The position numbers and the translations under genes were made by a program. The notes beneath the pieces were generated by a model. That model was not told the DNA's origin. It saw nothing but the letters and a program-made list of their open reading frames with translations, and ran no database searches. Below, piece after piece: positions 1-9,088 of a stretch of DNA of 64,000 nt. Within the stretch, counting starts at the first letter, position 1. Every line of letters begins with the position of its first letter. Origin of the DNA: Arsenophonus sp052171275 (GTDB lineage Bacteria > Pseudomonadota > Gammaproteobacteria > Enterobacterales > Enterobacteriaceae); the NCBI GenBank assembly GCA_052171275.1, contig CM125795.1, positions 434,001-498,000 on the forward strand. Direction: 5' to 3'.

Positions 1-105
1 ATGTTATATTTATTTTGATTAAGAGTATTTTGTCTTAATTTATTTTTAATACACAAATCTAAAATACTTTAAAAACTTTCTTAATAGTTGCTATATCTGA
101 TTATC

Positions 106-137
106 ATCGATAAAAATATCGATTTTATTTTTTTACA
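106..137 (+). terminator. Terminator-like hairpin with T-tract
   Basis: A 7-bp perfect stem (ATCGATA / TATCGAT, 106-112 and 117-123) closes an AAAA loop and is followed by a T-rich run (124-137). This is the geometry of a rho-independent terminator for plus-strand transcription entering from before the window. No gene is visible upstream, so the assignment rests on structure alone. Confidence 0.4.
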
Positions 138-163
138 ATATATATAATTTATATATTGTAAAA
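131..163. repeat. 14-bp perfect inverted repeat
   Basis: TTTTACAATATATA (131-144) is exactly repeated inverted at 150-163 around a 5-nt loop. It directly follows the 106-123 hairpin and could act as a bidirectional terminator between purD and whatever lies to the left. Its distance from the purD stop (about 380 nt) makes a role as the purD terminator uncertain. Confidence 0.45.
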
Positions 164-546
164 GTTAATCTTTAGTTGATGTAATGATATTATTTTACAC
201 GGTGTATATTAAATAATAGAAAAGCTTCTTTTAATTAAAAAGAATAGTATTTATACTTTTAATTAAATCTGTTTAATTATTCATAGAATTATATTCAACA
301 ATCATATAATACATATATTAGAAAATTATTATTATAATAATAATTGTTTTAAACTATAGCTTAAAATACATGATCTGCGTTTTATTTTTTTATTACAAAT
401 TCAATAAATCATAAAAATATTATATGTAGACTACTAGTATATAAATTTAATTATAGTCTGATTAGAAACATTTTTAAAGCAATAAGTTAATATTAGTTGC
501 AATAAAATAATATTATTTATGAGTATAAACAAAAAACTTAAAATTT

Positions 547-1830
547 TTATTTTAATCGAGTTATTGCACGATATCCTATATCAGTACGATAGAAAGAACC
601 GATCCAAAATATTTTCGCAACTTGTTCATAAGCTTTTTTTTGCGCATCAAGAATTGTTTTTCCGAGTGCAGTAACGCATAATACACGGCCTCCATTAGTA
701 ATAATAAGATTATCTTTTAATTTTGTTCCAGCATGAAAAATTTTACACATCTCTATTGGTTCATTAGTGATCCCATGAATAATATCACCAATTCGATAAT
801 TTTTTGGATAACCTTTAGAGGCAATAACAACGCTTAAAGCAGGACGTTCATCCCAATTTAATGTTTTATCTACTAACTTCCCATTTGCACATGACAAAAA
901 AAACTCTACGATATCAGATTTTAATCGCATCATAATTGGCTGTGTTTCTGGATCACCTGATCTGCAATTAAATTCAATAACTTTTGGATTTCCTTCTTTG
1001 TCGATTATTAATCCTGCATATAAAAATCCATGATATCGCCTACCTTCAATTGCCATACCTTGTACCGTAGGATAAATAATTTTATCCATTATACGTTTAT
1101 GAATAATATCTGTAATAACTGGAGCAGGGGAATATGCACCCATACCACCAGTATTTTCACCAGTATCATTGTTGCCAACTCTTTTATGATCTTGGCTTGT
1201 TGCTATAGGAATCACGTTTTCGCCATCAACCATTACGATAAAACTAACTTCTTCGCCCTCAAGAAATTCTTCAATGACGATATTTCGACTGGATTTTCCA
1301 AATGCATTACCGTCAATCATATATTGAACAGCATTTTTTGCTTCTTCTAAAATCATAGCAACAATAACTCCTTTACCTGAAGCTAATCCATCAGCTTTAA
1401 TAACAACAGGAGCGCCAATTTTATCTAAATAGATAAGAGCTTGTTTAACATCGGTAAAATACTGATAAGTACCAGTTGGAATATGATGACGAGTAAGAAA
1501 ATCTTTCGTAAAAATTTTAGAACCTTCTAATTGCGCTGCATTTTGATTTGGACCAAATATCGTTAAACATGCATCTCGAAATATATCAACAATCCCTAAA
1601 ATTAGGGGAGTTTCCGGTCCAACGATTGTCAAATTAATATTATTATTTTTTGCAAAATATAGCAATCCATTAACATCTGTAACAGGAATATTAATATTAG
1701 TTAGATTTTCCTCTAAACTAGTTCCTGCATTACCTGGCGCAACATAAACTTTCTTAGCAAGAGGTGATTGTGATACTTTCCATGCTAAAGCATGTTCACG
1801 TCCTCCATTTCCAATAATTAAAATATTCAT
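547..1830 (-). CDS. purD: Phosphoribosylamine--glycine ligase (GAR synthetase)
   Basis: PurD joins glycine to 5-phosphoribosylamine using ATP, the second step of de novo purine synthesis, in the cytosol. The 427-residue protein has the full family length (E. coli about 429). Visible marks are the N-terminal GNGGREHA loop (residues 7-14), the ATP-grasp segment KADGLASGKG (145-154), EEFLEG (187-192), and EFNCRSGDPETQ near 286-297. In the last motif the usual V and F are C and S, a mild departure. It lies 19 nt behind purH in the same direction, the classical purHD operon. The ATG start is supported by alignment with enteric PurD. Confidence 0.97.
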   Translation of the reverse strand: MNILIIGNGGREHALAWKVSQSPLAKKVYVAPGNAGTSLEENLTNINIPVTDVNGLLYFAKNNNINLTIVGPETPLILGIVDIFRDACLTIFGPNQNAAQLEGSKIFTKDFLTRHHIPTGTYQYFTDVKQALIYLDKIGAPVVIKADGLASGKGVIVAMILEEAKNAVQYMIDGNAFGKSSRNIVIEEFLEGEEVSFIVMVDGENVIPIATSQDHKRVGNNDTGENTGGMGAYSPAPVITDIIHKRIMDKIIYPTVQGMAIEGRRYHGFLYAGLIIDKEGNPKVIEFNCRSGDPETQPIMMRLKSDIVEFFLSCANGKLVDKTLNWDERPALSVVIASKGYPKNYRIGDIIHGITNEPIEMCKIFHAGTKLKDNLIITNGGRVLCVTALGKTILDAQKKAYEQVAKIFWIGSFYRTDIGYRAITRLK

Positions 1831-1849
1831 ATTATTTATTTTTTTAAAA

Positions 1850-3445
1850 TTAGTGTCGCAAATGACGAATTTTAGTAAAAATCATCACGATATTATGTTC
1901 ATTAGCAGCATCTATAATTTTTTTATCATGAATTGAACCACCTGGTTGAATAACACAATTTATTCCAACTATTACAGCAGCATCTATAGCGTCTCGAAAT
2001 GGAAAGAAAGCATCAGATGCCATTGCGCATCCGATGAGATCTAATTTTTCATCTTCTGCTTTTAATGCTGCAATTTTTGTTGAATAAATGCGGCTCATTT
2101 GACCAGCACCAATGCCTATTGTCATATTATTTTTAGTAAAAACAATTGCGTTGGATTTTACAAATTTTGCAACTTGCCAACAAAACAGAGCATTTTCTAT
2201 TTCTTCTTCGCAAGGTTGACGCTTGGAAACTATATGTAGATCAGTTTTATTAACTGAACATATATCTCGCTCTTGTACTAATAATCCTCCACCATTCACG
2301 CTTTTAAAATCTAAACTTGAAATTTTTGATGAATTCCATTGTCCACATGTTAGAACACGTATATTTTGTTTACTTCTTAGTATTTCTAAGGCAACTTTAT
2401 TAACAGTTGGAGCAATAATAACTTCAACAAACTGTTGCTCTATAATTTTTTTAGCTGTATTTTTATCTAATTCACGATTAAATGCAATTATTCCACCAAA
2501 TGCTGATGTTGGATCAGTTTTCAAAGCATGAGTGTACGCCGTATAGATATCGATACTAATCGCAACTCCGCAAGGATTAGCATGTTTAACAATAACACAA
2601 GCAGGTTTTAAAAAACTTTTTACACACTCTAATGCTGTATCAGTATCAATAATATTATTGTAAGAAAGTGATTTTCCTTGTAATTGATTTATTGAAGAGA
2701 CTGAGCCAGTTACTATATTTTCTTCTGTATAAAAAGCAGCTGCTTGATGACTATTTTCGCCATAGCGCATATCTTGATGCTTAATAAAATTCAAGTTTAA
2801 TATATCAGGGAATTTATTTGAAGATTTTTTATTATCACTATGAGAATTGGAGATTAATTTAGAAAAATATCTAGAAATTTTTTGATCATAAATTGCGCTA
2901 TATTTAAAGGCTTTAATTGCTAAATTAAAACGAAGAATTTCAGTTATAGAATTTTGATAATTATTTATCTCTTCGATGATTTTATCATAATCTTGAATAT
3001 TAATAACGATGGCTACATCTTTATAATTTTTTCCAGCAGAACGAATCATAGTTAGTCCACCAATATCAATTTTTTCAATAGCGTTTTCTAAGGTACAATT
3101 TGGTTTTGTAATTGTTTCAGAAAAAGGATAAAGATTAACAACAACCATATCAATTGGGATGATTTTATGTTTTTTCATTATTTCATCATCTTTCCCACGC
3201 CTACCTAGAATTCCGCCATGTATTTTTGGATGAAGTGTTTTAACTCTACCAGACATCATTTCTGGCCATTCTGTATAGTCTGAAACTTCTATAACAGTTA
3301 ACCCAGCTTCTTTTAATAATTTAGCTGTATTATTTGTGGATATAAGTTTAATGTTTCGATAAGATAATTCTTTAGCAAAATCAACAATGCCTTTTTTATC
3401 ATAAACGCTAAGTAAAGCGTGCTGAATAGGACGAAATTGTGACAT
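1850..3445 (-). CDS. purH: Bifunctional AICAR transformylase / IMP cyclohydrolase
   Basis: PurH carries out the last two steps of IMP synthesis: formyl transfer from 10-formyl-THF to AICAR, then ring closure. The 531-residue product has both domains: the N-terminal cyclohydrolase segment SGRVKTLHPKIHGG (65-78) and the transformylase K-H pair in KHANPCG (287-293). Length matches E. coli (529). A Lys/Ser/Asn-rich linker around 195-215 looks expanded, a common effect of A/T drift. It is first gene of purHD. No PurR operator could be recognised upstream. In E. coli purH is divergent from the rrnE operon, which matters for the junction discussed in the findings. Confidence 0.97.
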   Translation of the reverse strand: MSQFRPIQHALLSVYDKKGIVDFAKELSYRNIKLISTNNTAKLLKEAGLTVIEVSDYTEWPEMMSGRVKTLHPKIHGGILGRRGKDDEIMKKHKIIPIDMVVVNLYPFSETITKPNCTLENAIEKIDIGGLTMIRSAGKNYKDVAIVINIQDYDKIIEEINNYQNSITEILRFNLAIKAFKYSAIYDQKISRYFSKLISNSHSDNKKSSNKFPDILNLNFIKHQDMRYGENSHQAAAFYTEENIVTGSVSSINQLQGKSLSYNNIIDTDTALECVKSFLKPACVIVKHANPCGVAISIDIYTAYTHALKTDPTSAFGGIIAFNRELDKNTAKKIIEQQFVEVIIAPTVNKVALEILRSKQNIRVLTCGQWNSSKISSLDFKSVNGGGLLVQERDICSVNKTDLHIVSKRQPCEEEIENALFCWQVAKFVKSNAIVFTKNNMTIGIGAGQMSRIYSTKIAALKAEDEKLDLIGCAMASDAFFPFRDAIDAAVIVGINCVIQPGGSIHDKKIIDAANEHNIVMIFTKIRHLRH

Positions 3446-4035
3446 GAAATAAATTTCCTTAAAATGATAAAATATTTTAAAATATTAATTAAATTTTATA
3501 ATTATTAATTATTATATAAATAATATTTGAAAATAACTGTTTTAAATAAGATAGTTATCTTTATATTAAAGAATATTTTTTAATTTAAATATTTACTTAT
3601 TTTCTATAAAATTTATTTATTTAGATAACTTTGATAATATATCTATATAATATAAAGAATCTTTTTTTTATAAAATTCTCAGTGATATAAAATATCTTAT
3701 AATTTTGTATATTTAATGATTTAATATATAGTTAATTTATTTAAGTTTATCTCATTTAATAATTCAAAGTAAAGAAAACATTATAAAGAAAGATATAAAT
3801 AATCATTATAAATTCATAAATAATATAAGATAAAACAGTTATATAAATTTAGTACTTCATTAATTGTAAATAATTTATATAACTATCATTATAAATATAC
3901 ATTTAATAATTAAAAATTAAATCTTAAAAGTAATAAAAACAATTAATAATTAGAGAATAATAAATATAAATAAATTATTTAAAGTATTATTTTTTTTGAT
4001 TATTTAAATTTGATTATAGTCTAAAGCAAAGTTAA

Positions 4036-4067
4036 TGATATACATTCCTAATGTATATTAGTTTTTT
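4036..4067 (+). terminator. Terminator-like hairpin in desert
   Basis: An 11-bp stem including one G-T pair (4036-4046 with 4050-4060, loop CCT) is followed by G and six T (4062-4067). It has the shape of an intrinsic terminator on the plus strand, yet no gene lies just upstream. It may be left over from a lost gene. Confidence 0.35.
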
Positions 4068-4477
4068 ATATTATAATTTAGGATAAATAAATAAAAATAT
4101 AACTGACTGTGGTAATAATTAATAAAAATAGTTATTAAACGTAATTAAAAGTATATAAGTTACTATATTTAGTATAGTAGTAAAGTTATATGCTATAGTC
4201 TTTCATAAAGAAATTGGAAATTTTATGAATTCAAATAAAATAGTAAACTAAGAAAATATCTAAAAAATCTAGATTTTTATAGAATTCATATATTGAAATT
4301 AATAATATCTTAGTATTAATAGTTGAAAATATTATTTTACATACTACTGATAAATAAGTTTTTAATTATCTTAATATATAATTTATTTCTTACAAAAAAC
4401 ACTTATTATTTTCAATTGATAATATTATAAATAAATTTATAAGAATGTTATATAATCTTATTATAACTTATATAGTT

Positions 4478-4505
4478 TATCATTCTTATCTAAATAAGAA
4501 TGATA
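4478..4505. repeat. 12-bp perfect hairpin
   Basis: TATCATTCTTAT (4478-4489) pairs exactly with 4494-4505 around a CTAA loop. No T-tract follows. Its function is unknown; it sits in non-coding DNA. Confidence 0.5.
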
Positions 4506-4840
4506 GTAACATTTTAATATTTATATATCTTTATAAAAAAATAATCAGATTCATTTATCAAATTATTAGTAGAAAGAATATTTGCTAATAATATCATTAA
4601 TATTATTGATATGATATCAATTAATAGTTAATTAATCCAAGTAATTTATGTATAAATTACATATCTCTTAATAAAGAAAGATCACCTAAAGATGTTATAT
4701 TTTTTTACAATTGATAATAAATGTTAATATTTTCTAATGATTTATTAATATAATTAGAGAGTTTATTTTTATATTTTTAAAAGCTATAAGTAAAGTTAAA
4801 TAAAATCAATAGTATGAAATTTAGTATAAAAGTAAAATAT

Positions 4841-4882
4841 TTAATTCTAATAATATATATATAAATATATTATTAGAATTAA
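4841..4882. repeat. 18-bp perfect hairpin
   Basis: TTAATTCTAATAATATAT (4841-4858) is perfectly inverted at 4865-4882 with a 6-nt loop. This is long for decayed DNA, where random mutation should break pairing. No gene adjoins it. It could be a stable RNA hairpin, a protein-binding palindrome, or a product of replication-mediated templated mutation. Confidence 0.55.
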
Positions 4883-5408
4883 GATTTAAAAAAAAGATAA
4901 TTGTAAGTTTATATAATATCATATTACCTGAATTAATAATTTTATTTTGAATATAAATATTAATTTTAAGTAAATATATATGATAAATATTTTATGTATA
5001 TTATAAAGTTAGAAAAACTTTATATCATTTACTAAAGGTTTAAATATTATACTTAAATAAATAAAATCGATTTGGAATAAATTAAGATAACTATCAGTTA
5101 ATTTAAAAGCATTTTTACTTTAAAATCCTAAATAAAATTATTGGTAATAAGTTTATATTATAGAAATATATAATTGAGAAAAATCATTTTTAAAATTAAA
5201 ATAATAGTGATCTTTTATTTTTCATTATTGTTTTATTAAGTCTTTAATAATAAAATAATATACTATCAGAAAAAAGTTATTTAAAAATATTTTATTAAAA
5301 TAAGAATAATTCTTTTTTAAGATCAATCATTTAAAATAAAACTTAGATTTATTGAAAAACAAGTATAAAAGTGCGATTGATTAAAATTATATTAATTTAT
5401 TTAATATA

Positions 5409-5429
5409 GCCGCCATGCCTACGCGAGGA
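5409..5429. other. Isolated GC-rich patch in AT desert
   Basis: About 15 of 21 bases are G or C, against a background of nearly all A/T for 2 kb on either side. It contains CCTACGCGAGG (5418-5428), one base different from the near-universal 16S rRNA segment CCTACGGGAGG. A decayed 16S fragment is possible because an rRNA operon is expected here by synteny, but the flanks do not extend the match. Confidence 0.3.
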
Positions 5430-6836
5430 TTTCTAAAAGATTACTTTTAAAATTATAATTTATTATCTAATGGATGTTTTAAACTTAAAAGTTTAAGTAT
5501 GATAATATCGATAAATTTTGATTATTTATAATAATAAAATATAGTTATAACTACTAAATGATTAAAAATTTAAAATTTTTTTTAAAAATCAATCTAATAA
5601 TAATATAGATTAGTTTATCAATTATATTTTAAAGTAGATATAGGTTGTTTTTATAATAAAAAAATTTCTTCATTTAATGAAATTAATGTAAATGGAATTC
5701 AAATTATTTTTTATCATTGAACTCATATAGAAAAAAGATATATTTAATATTTGTTAATAAAAAGTTATAGATTTAAATCTTAAATATAGTTATAATAACA
5801 ATTATTTATATTTGTTTATAAAACATATTATGTTTTATAAATACAAAAGATTTATTGTATGTAACCAGCATAGATATAAAACTTAATATTGAAATATTAT
5901 CCAATATAGTGGATGATGATAAAATGAAGATCATTAACTAAATAAAATTAAATAAAGAATTATAATAATTATATTAATCATGATATAGCGAATTTTTTTG
6001 TTTCGAAGACTAATTAAGATAATTAAAAACAATATTTTTAAAGAATTATAAATTATTAAACTATATTTTCAATCTTAATTTCGTCATAAAAGTAAAATAG
6101 TTTATAATGGAATTGACTTGGTTATCAATTTTAAGTATGAGCATAAGTTCATATATATTTTATAATAATTTTATAAAAATGATTAATAATATCTCATTTA
6201 ATTATATATTTTGGTATCTATTTTCAAATTAAATATTATAAATTTGTTCAATAAGAAAAAGAAAAAATTACGTAGTTTAATGATTTTAATCTACATAATT
6301 TTATGAAGTTAAAAAATTTTTTATCGCTCTTATAGAACATCATAAAAGTATTTTAAGATAAATATATTATTTTTATTTAATTTTAGAGTTAAGTTATTTT
6401 AGATTAAATAATTAATTTTAATTATTTCTTATACACATAGTAAAAAACTTTGATTATTCTTTTTAGAAAGATATTTATATAAGATATGTCTTATTAATTT
6501 AAGTATATTTAAATTAATGTTTATCATTAATTTAAATAATATTCAAAATATATAAATGCTTTATCTAGATAAAGATTATGATGAGTATTACCGTATTTAT
6601 CATTATTATACTGTTTATATATAAATAAGTGAATAATTAATATTAATAGATAGTTAAAACTAATATAACCAATTGTATTTTGTAATTCATCTTAAAATAA
6701 GAAAAATATTAAAATCATCAATATATTAAAAAAATTAATTTATATTAGTCAGATCAAGATATAAAAGAATAAGAAAAGATTTCAATCTGTTTTAAACAAG
6801 TCTATAATTACTTAATAAAGAAATATTTATATCATA

Positions 6837-6921
6837 ATTTGTTTATAAATACTCTTAACTGAAATATGTTTCATAAGTTTAGTTATATCATAAACTTAAA
6901 ATTAAATATTTATAAACAAAT
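6837..6921. repeat. Nested inverted repeats (15-bp outer, 8-bp inner)
   Basis: The outer arms ATTTGTTTATAAATA (6837-6851) and its exact inverse (6907-6921) enclose an inner perfect hairpin, TAAGTTTA / TAAACTTA (6874-6881 and 6891-6898, 9-nt loop). The two stems could fold as one branched RNA of about 85 nt. No gene is close. Confidence 0.45.
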
Positions 6922-7678
6922 AATCTTATAGTTAACAGAAACTTAATCTAGAGATAATCTGATCTTAAAATATTTTGTTATAGTTATAAAACTATATTAT
7001 TTATTTATATAGTTATTTTATAGTAATAACATCTTTTAATATAGTGATTAAGATGTTTTTATTCTCTAATCTATATTATATAAAATCAAATAATTGAAAT
7101 TATTTATTTACATTCAGTATTTTTTATTATAATATAATATTATATTTCAAAAAAAAAAGTAAAAATAGAATAAATCTCTCATTATCATTTACTAATATAA
7201 TTATTAAGTTTAACGAATTATTATATAAGATAAGTTATAACTTCTATTAATAAATTTTTTAAAATAATAAGATTACTTCTTTTAAGCATTTAATTAAATT
7301 TACTTTATACCTAAATATTATATCTAAATGATGATATGATAGAAAGATATAAAAATATTTACTCTATTTATATTGCAATATATCATTTTTATCTATAATA
7401 TATATTTTAAATTTAATATATAAAAATATAATTTTACATATAAATGAAAATACTTTAATAGTATAAATGATAAATAAATATTACTTAAAACACTTAAATA
7501 AAACTCTTATTAAAGATTCGATTTTTTATTTAATTATAATGTTTGTCATATTTTTAGAAATAAAATTTAAATAAATTTAATTAAATAATTAATCATAACA
7601 ACATGTTAAATTAAGAAATATTGATAATCGAAATAGTTAAATTTATATTTATGAATATATCTATAAAATTATAAAATA

Positions 7679-7704
7679 ATAATTATCTTGTTCAAGATAA
7701 TTAT
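7679..7704. repeat. 12-bp hairpin upstream of 5S rRNA
   Basis: ATAATTATCTTG (7679-7690) is perfectly inverted at 7693-7704 with a 2-nt centre. It lies about 70 nt before the 5S gene and just upstream of the TATAAT box. It could be a remnant of rRNA processing or a terminator isolating the 5S unit. Confidence 0.4.
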
Positions 7705-7740
7705 ATTAAAGATTATTTTATAGTAAAACTAAAAGTTTTA

Positions 7741-7775
7741 AAGAGTTATAATAGAGGAAAAGAAGAATAGAAAAT
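7741..7775 (+). promoter_or_regulatory. Putative promoter of the lone 5S rRNA gene
   Basis: A consensus -10 box TATAAT lies at 7747-7752, so a transcript would begin near 7759, about 17 nt before 5S. No clear -35 hexamer is visible at the right spacing. With no 23S gene in front, the 5S needs its own start, which makes this site plausible even though TATAAT is common in such AT-rich DNA. Confidence 0.4.
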
Positions 7776-7896
7776 TGTCTGGCGATAATAACGCGGTGGT
7801 ACCACCTGATACCATTCCGAACTCAGAAGTGAAATGCCGTAGTGCCGATGGTAGTGTGGGGTTTTCCCTATGTGAGAGTAGGAAGTCTGCCAGACT
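7776..7896 (+). rRNA. rrf: 5S ribosomal RNA
   Basis: About 121 nt align along their whole length with enterobacterial 5S rRNA. TGTCTGGC at the 5' end pairs with GCCAGAC at the 3' end (helix I). The highly conserved loop segments CCGAACTCAGAAGTGAAA and GCCGATGGTAGTGTGGGG are present. It looks intact and under selection, since its GC content is far above its surroundings. It is followed by murB, as in E. coli rrnB, but no 23S or 16S gene precedes it, so the gene is uncoupled from its operon here. Confidence 0.96.
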
Positions 7897-7898
7897 TT

Positions 7899-7947
7899 AA
7901 TAAAATACAAGAAAGCCACTCTTGAAGTGGCTTTCTTGTATTTTATT
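7899..7947 (+). terminator. Terminator of 5S rRNA, 22-bp perfect stem
   Basis: A 22-bp perfect inverted repeat (7899-7920 and 7926-7947, loop CTTGA) starts two bases after 5S. The core AGAAAGCCACT / AGTGGCTTTCT is GC-richer than the region, and the distal arm supplies the U-rich end. This is the strongest hairpin of the window and matches the position of rrn terminators. Confidence 0.9.
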
Positions 7948-8047
7948 GAGTAAAAAACATATTAATTTTATAACTTTTATATATCCTCTATAGATTTATA
8001 CAAATGTACTATATTAGTTACTTTTATGTAAATTGAGTTTTAATATA

Positions 8048-9088
8048 ATGTATGATAATAATCATAGTGAATTAAAGAACTATAATACTTTTAATCTTAA
8101 TGCTAAGGCAAAAATAATATATTCAGCTTTTTCAATAAAAGAGTTGCTTACATTATGGAATTATGCGCAAATAAAAGGTTTATCTGTTTTATTATTAGGT
8201 GGCGGGAGTAATGTTCTTTTTATTGATGATTTCGATGGTGTTGTTATTTTAAATCGAATAACTGAGTTAGAAATAACTCAATCATCTCAAGAATGGTTTA
8301 TTCATGTAGGTTCAGGCAACAATTGGCATCAATTAGTTAAAAATCTTATAAAAAATGGTATTTATGGATTAGAAAATATGGCGTTAATTCTTGGATCAGT
8401 AGGTGCTGCTCCTATACAAAATATCGGTGCTTATGGTATAGAATTTAAAGATGTATGTCATTATGTGGATATTATTGATTTAAATAACGCTAAGCAATAT
8501 CGCTTAGACGTTACTGAATGTCAATTTGGTTACAGAGATAGCATCTTGAAACATAAATATCGTGAAAATTTCGCAGTTATTTCAGTGGGTTTAAAACTTA
8601 ATAAATTATGGGAACCAATATTATCATATTCTGGATTAACTACTTTAATCGAAGAAAATGTAACAGCAGAAAATATTTTTAATATTATTTGTAGAATTAG
8701 GAGAAGAAAGTTACCTGATCCAATTTTAGTAGGTAATGCTGGTAGTTTTTTTAAAAATCCAGTTATCTCCAGTGCAATTGCAAATGAAATAAAGACTTAT
8801 TACCCTCAATGTCCTGAGTACTTTCAATCAGATGGTAGAATAAAACTTTCAGCTGGATGGTTAATTGATCAATGTGATCTAAAAGGTCACGAACATGGTG
8901 GTGCAGCAGTACATAGAGATCAAGCATTGGTTTTAATTAATAAAAATAATGCTACTGGAAAAGATATTTTAAATTTAGCTCGTTATATTAATAAAAAAGT
9001 TATAGAGAAATTTTCTATTATACTAGAACCAGAAGTTCGTTTTATAGGTAAAAATGGTGAAGTAAATGCTATAGATGCTATTTTATGA
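8048..9088 (+). CDS. murB: UDP-N-acetylenolpyruvoylglucosamine reductase
   Basis: MurB is the FAD enzyme that reduces UDP-GlcNAc-enolpyruvate with NADPH to UDP-MurNAc, an early cytosolic step of peptidoglycan synthesis. The FAD-binding GGGSNVLF lies at residues 51-58. GNAGSFFKNP (with the proton-donating Ser) and the C-terminal EPEVRFIG with catalytic Glu are present. I start at ATG 8048 because MYDNNHSELKNYNTF aligns with the E. coli N-terminus; a TTG five codons upstream is less likely. Length is 346 residues (E. coli 342). The stop overlaps the birA start (ATGA), as expected for a coupled pair. Confidence 0.95.
   Translation: MYDNNHSELKNYNTFNLNAKAKIIYSAFSIKELLTLWNYAQIKGLSVLLLGGGSNVLFIDDFDGVVILNRITELEITQSSQEWFIHVGSGNNWHQLVKNLIKNGIYGLENMALILGSVGAAPIQNIGAYGIEFKDVCHYVDIIDLNNAKQYRLDVTECQFGYRDSILKHKYRENFAVISVGLKLNKLWEPILSYSGLTTLIEENVTAENIFNIICRIRRRKLPDPILVGNAGSFFKNPVISSAIANEIKTYYPQCPEYFQSDGRIKLSAGWLIDQCDLKGHEHGGAAVHRDQALVLINKNNATGKDILNLARYINKKVIEKFSIILEPEVRFIGKNGEVNAIDAIL

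Larger units (their letters stand above)
1..546. other. AT-rich non-coding stretch downstream of purD
   Basis: I see no coding potential or RNA gene here. The stretch is almost pure A/T with frequent stops in all frames. It holds two neighbouring perfect hairpins (listed separately) that look like terminators. The remainder carries only simple A/T palindromes. In E. coli, hupA and zra genes lie beyond purD; nothing resembling them is visible. Confidence 0.6.
3446..7740. other. 4.3-kb gene desert where an rRNA operon would be expected
   Basis: No reading frame, tRNA or large rRNA can be supported here. The DNA is overwhelmingly A/T. Enteric synteny places 16S and 23S rRNA genes between purH (rrnE side) and 5S/murB (rrnB side), so this looks like the eroded site of an rrn operon. 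It contains several long perfect hairpins and one isolated GC-rich patch (5409-5429), all listed separately. Otherwise I see nothing in it. Confidence 0.65.

Noticed and set aside
1030..1350. Plus-strand open frame of 106 codons opposite purD
   Set aside because: It lies wholly antisense to a conserved gene and shows no protein-like pattern; it is a shadow frame. The same applies to antisense frames over purH, rplB, rpsC, rpsE, secY, rodA and leuS.
8033..8047. TTG start for murB five codons upstream
   Set aside because: The ATG at 8048 aligns with the family N-terminus, and no ribosome-binding site favours the TTG.
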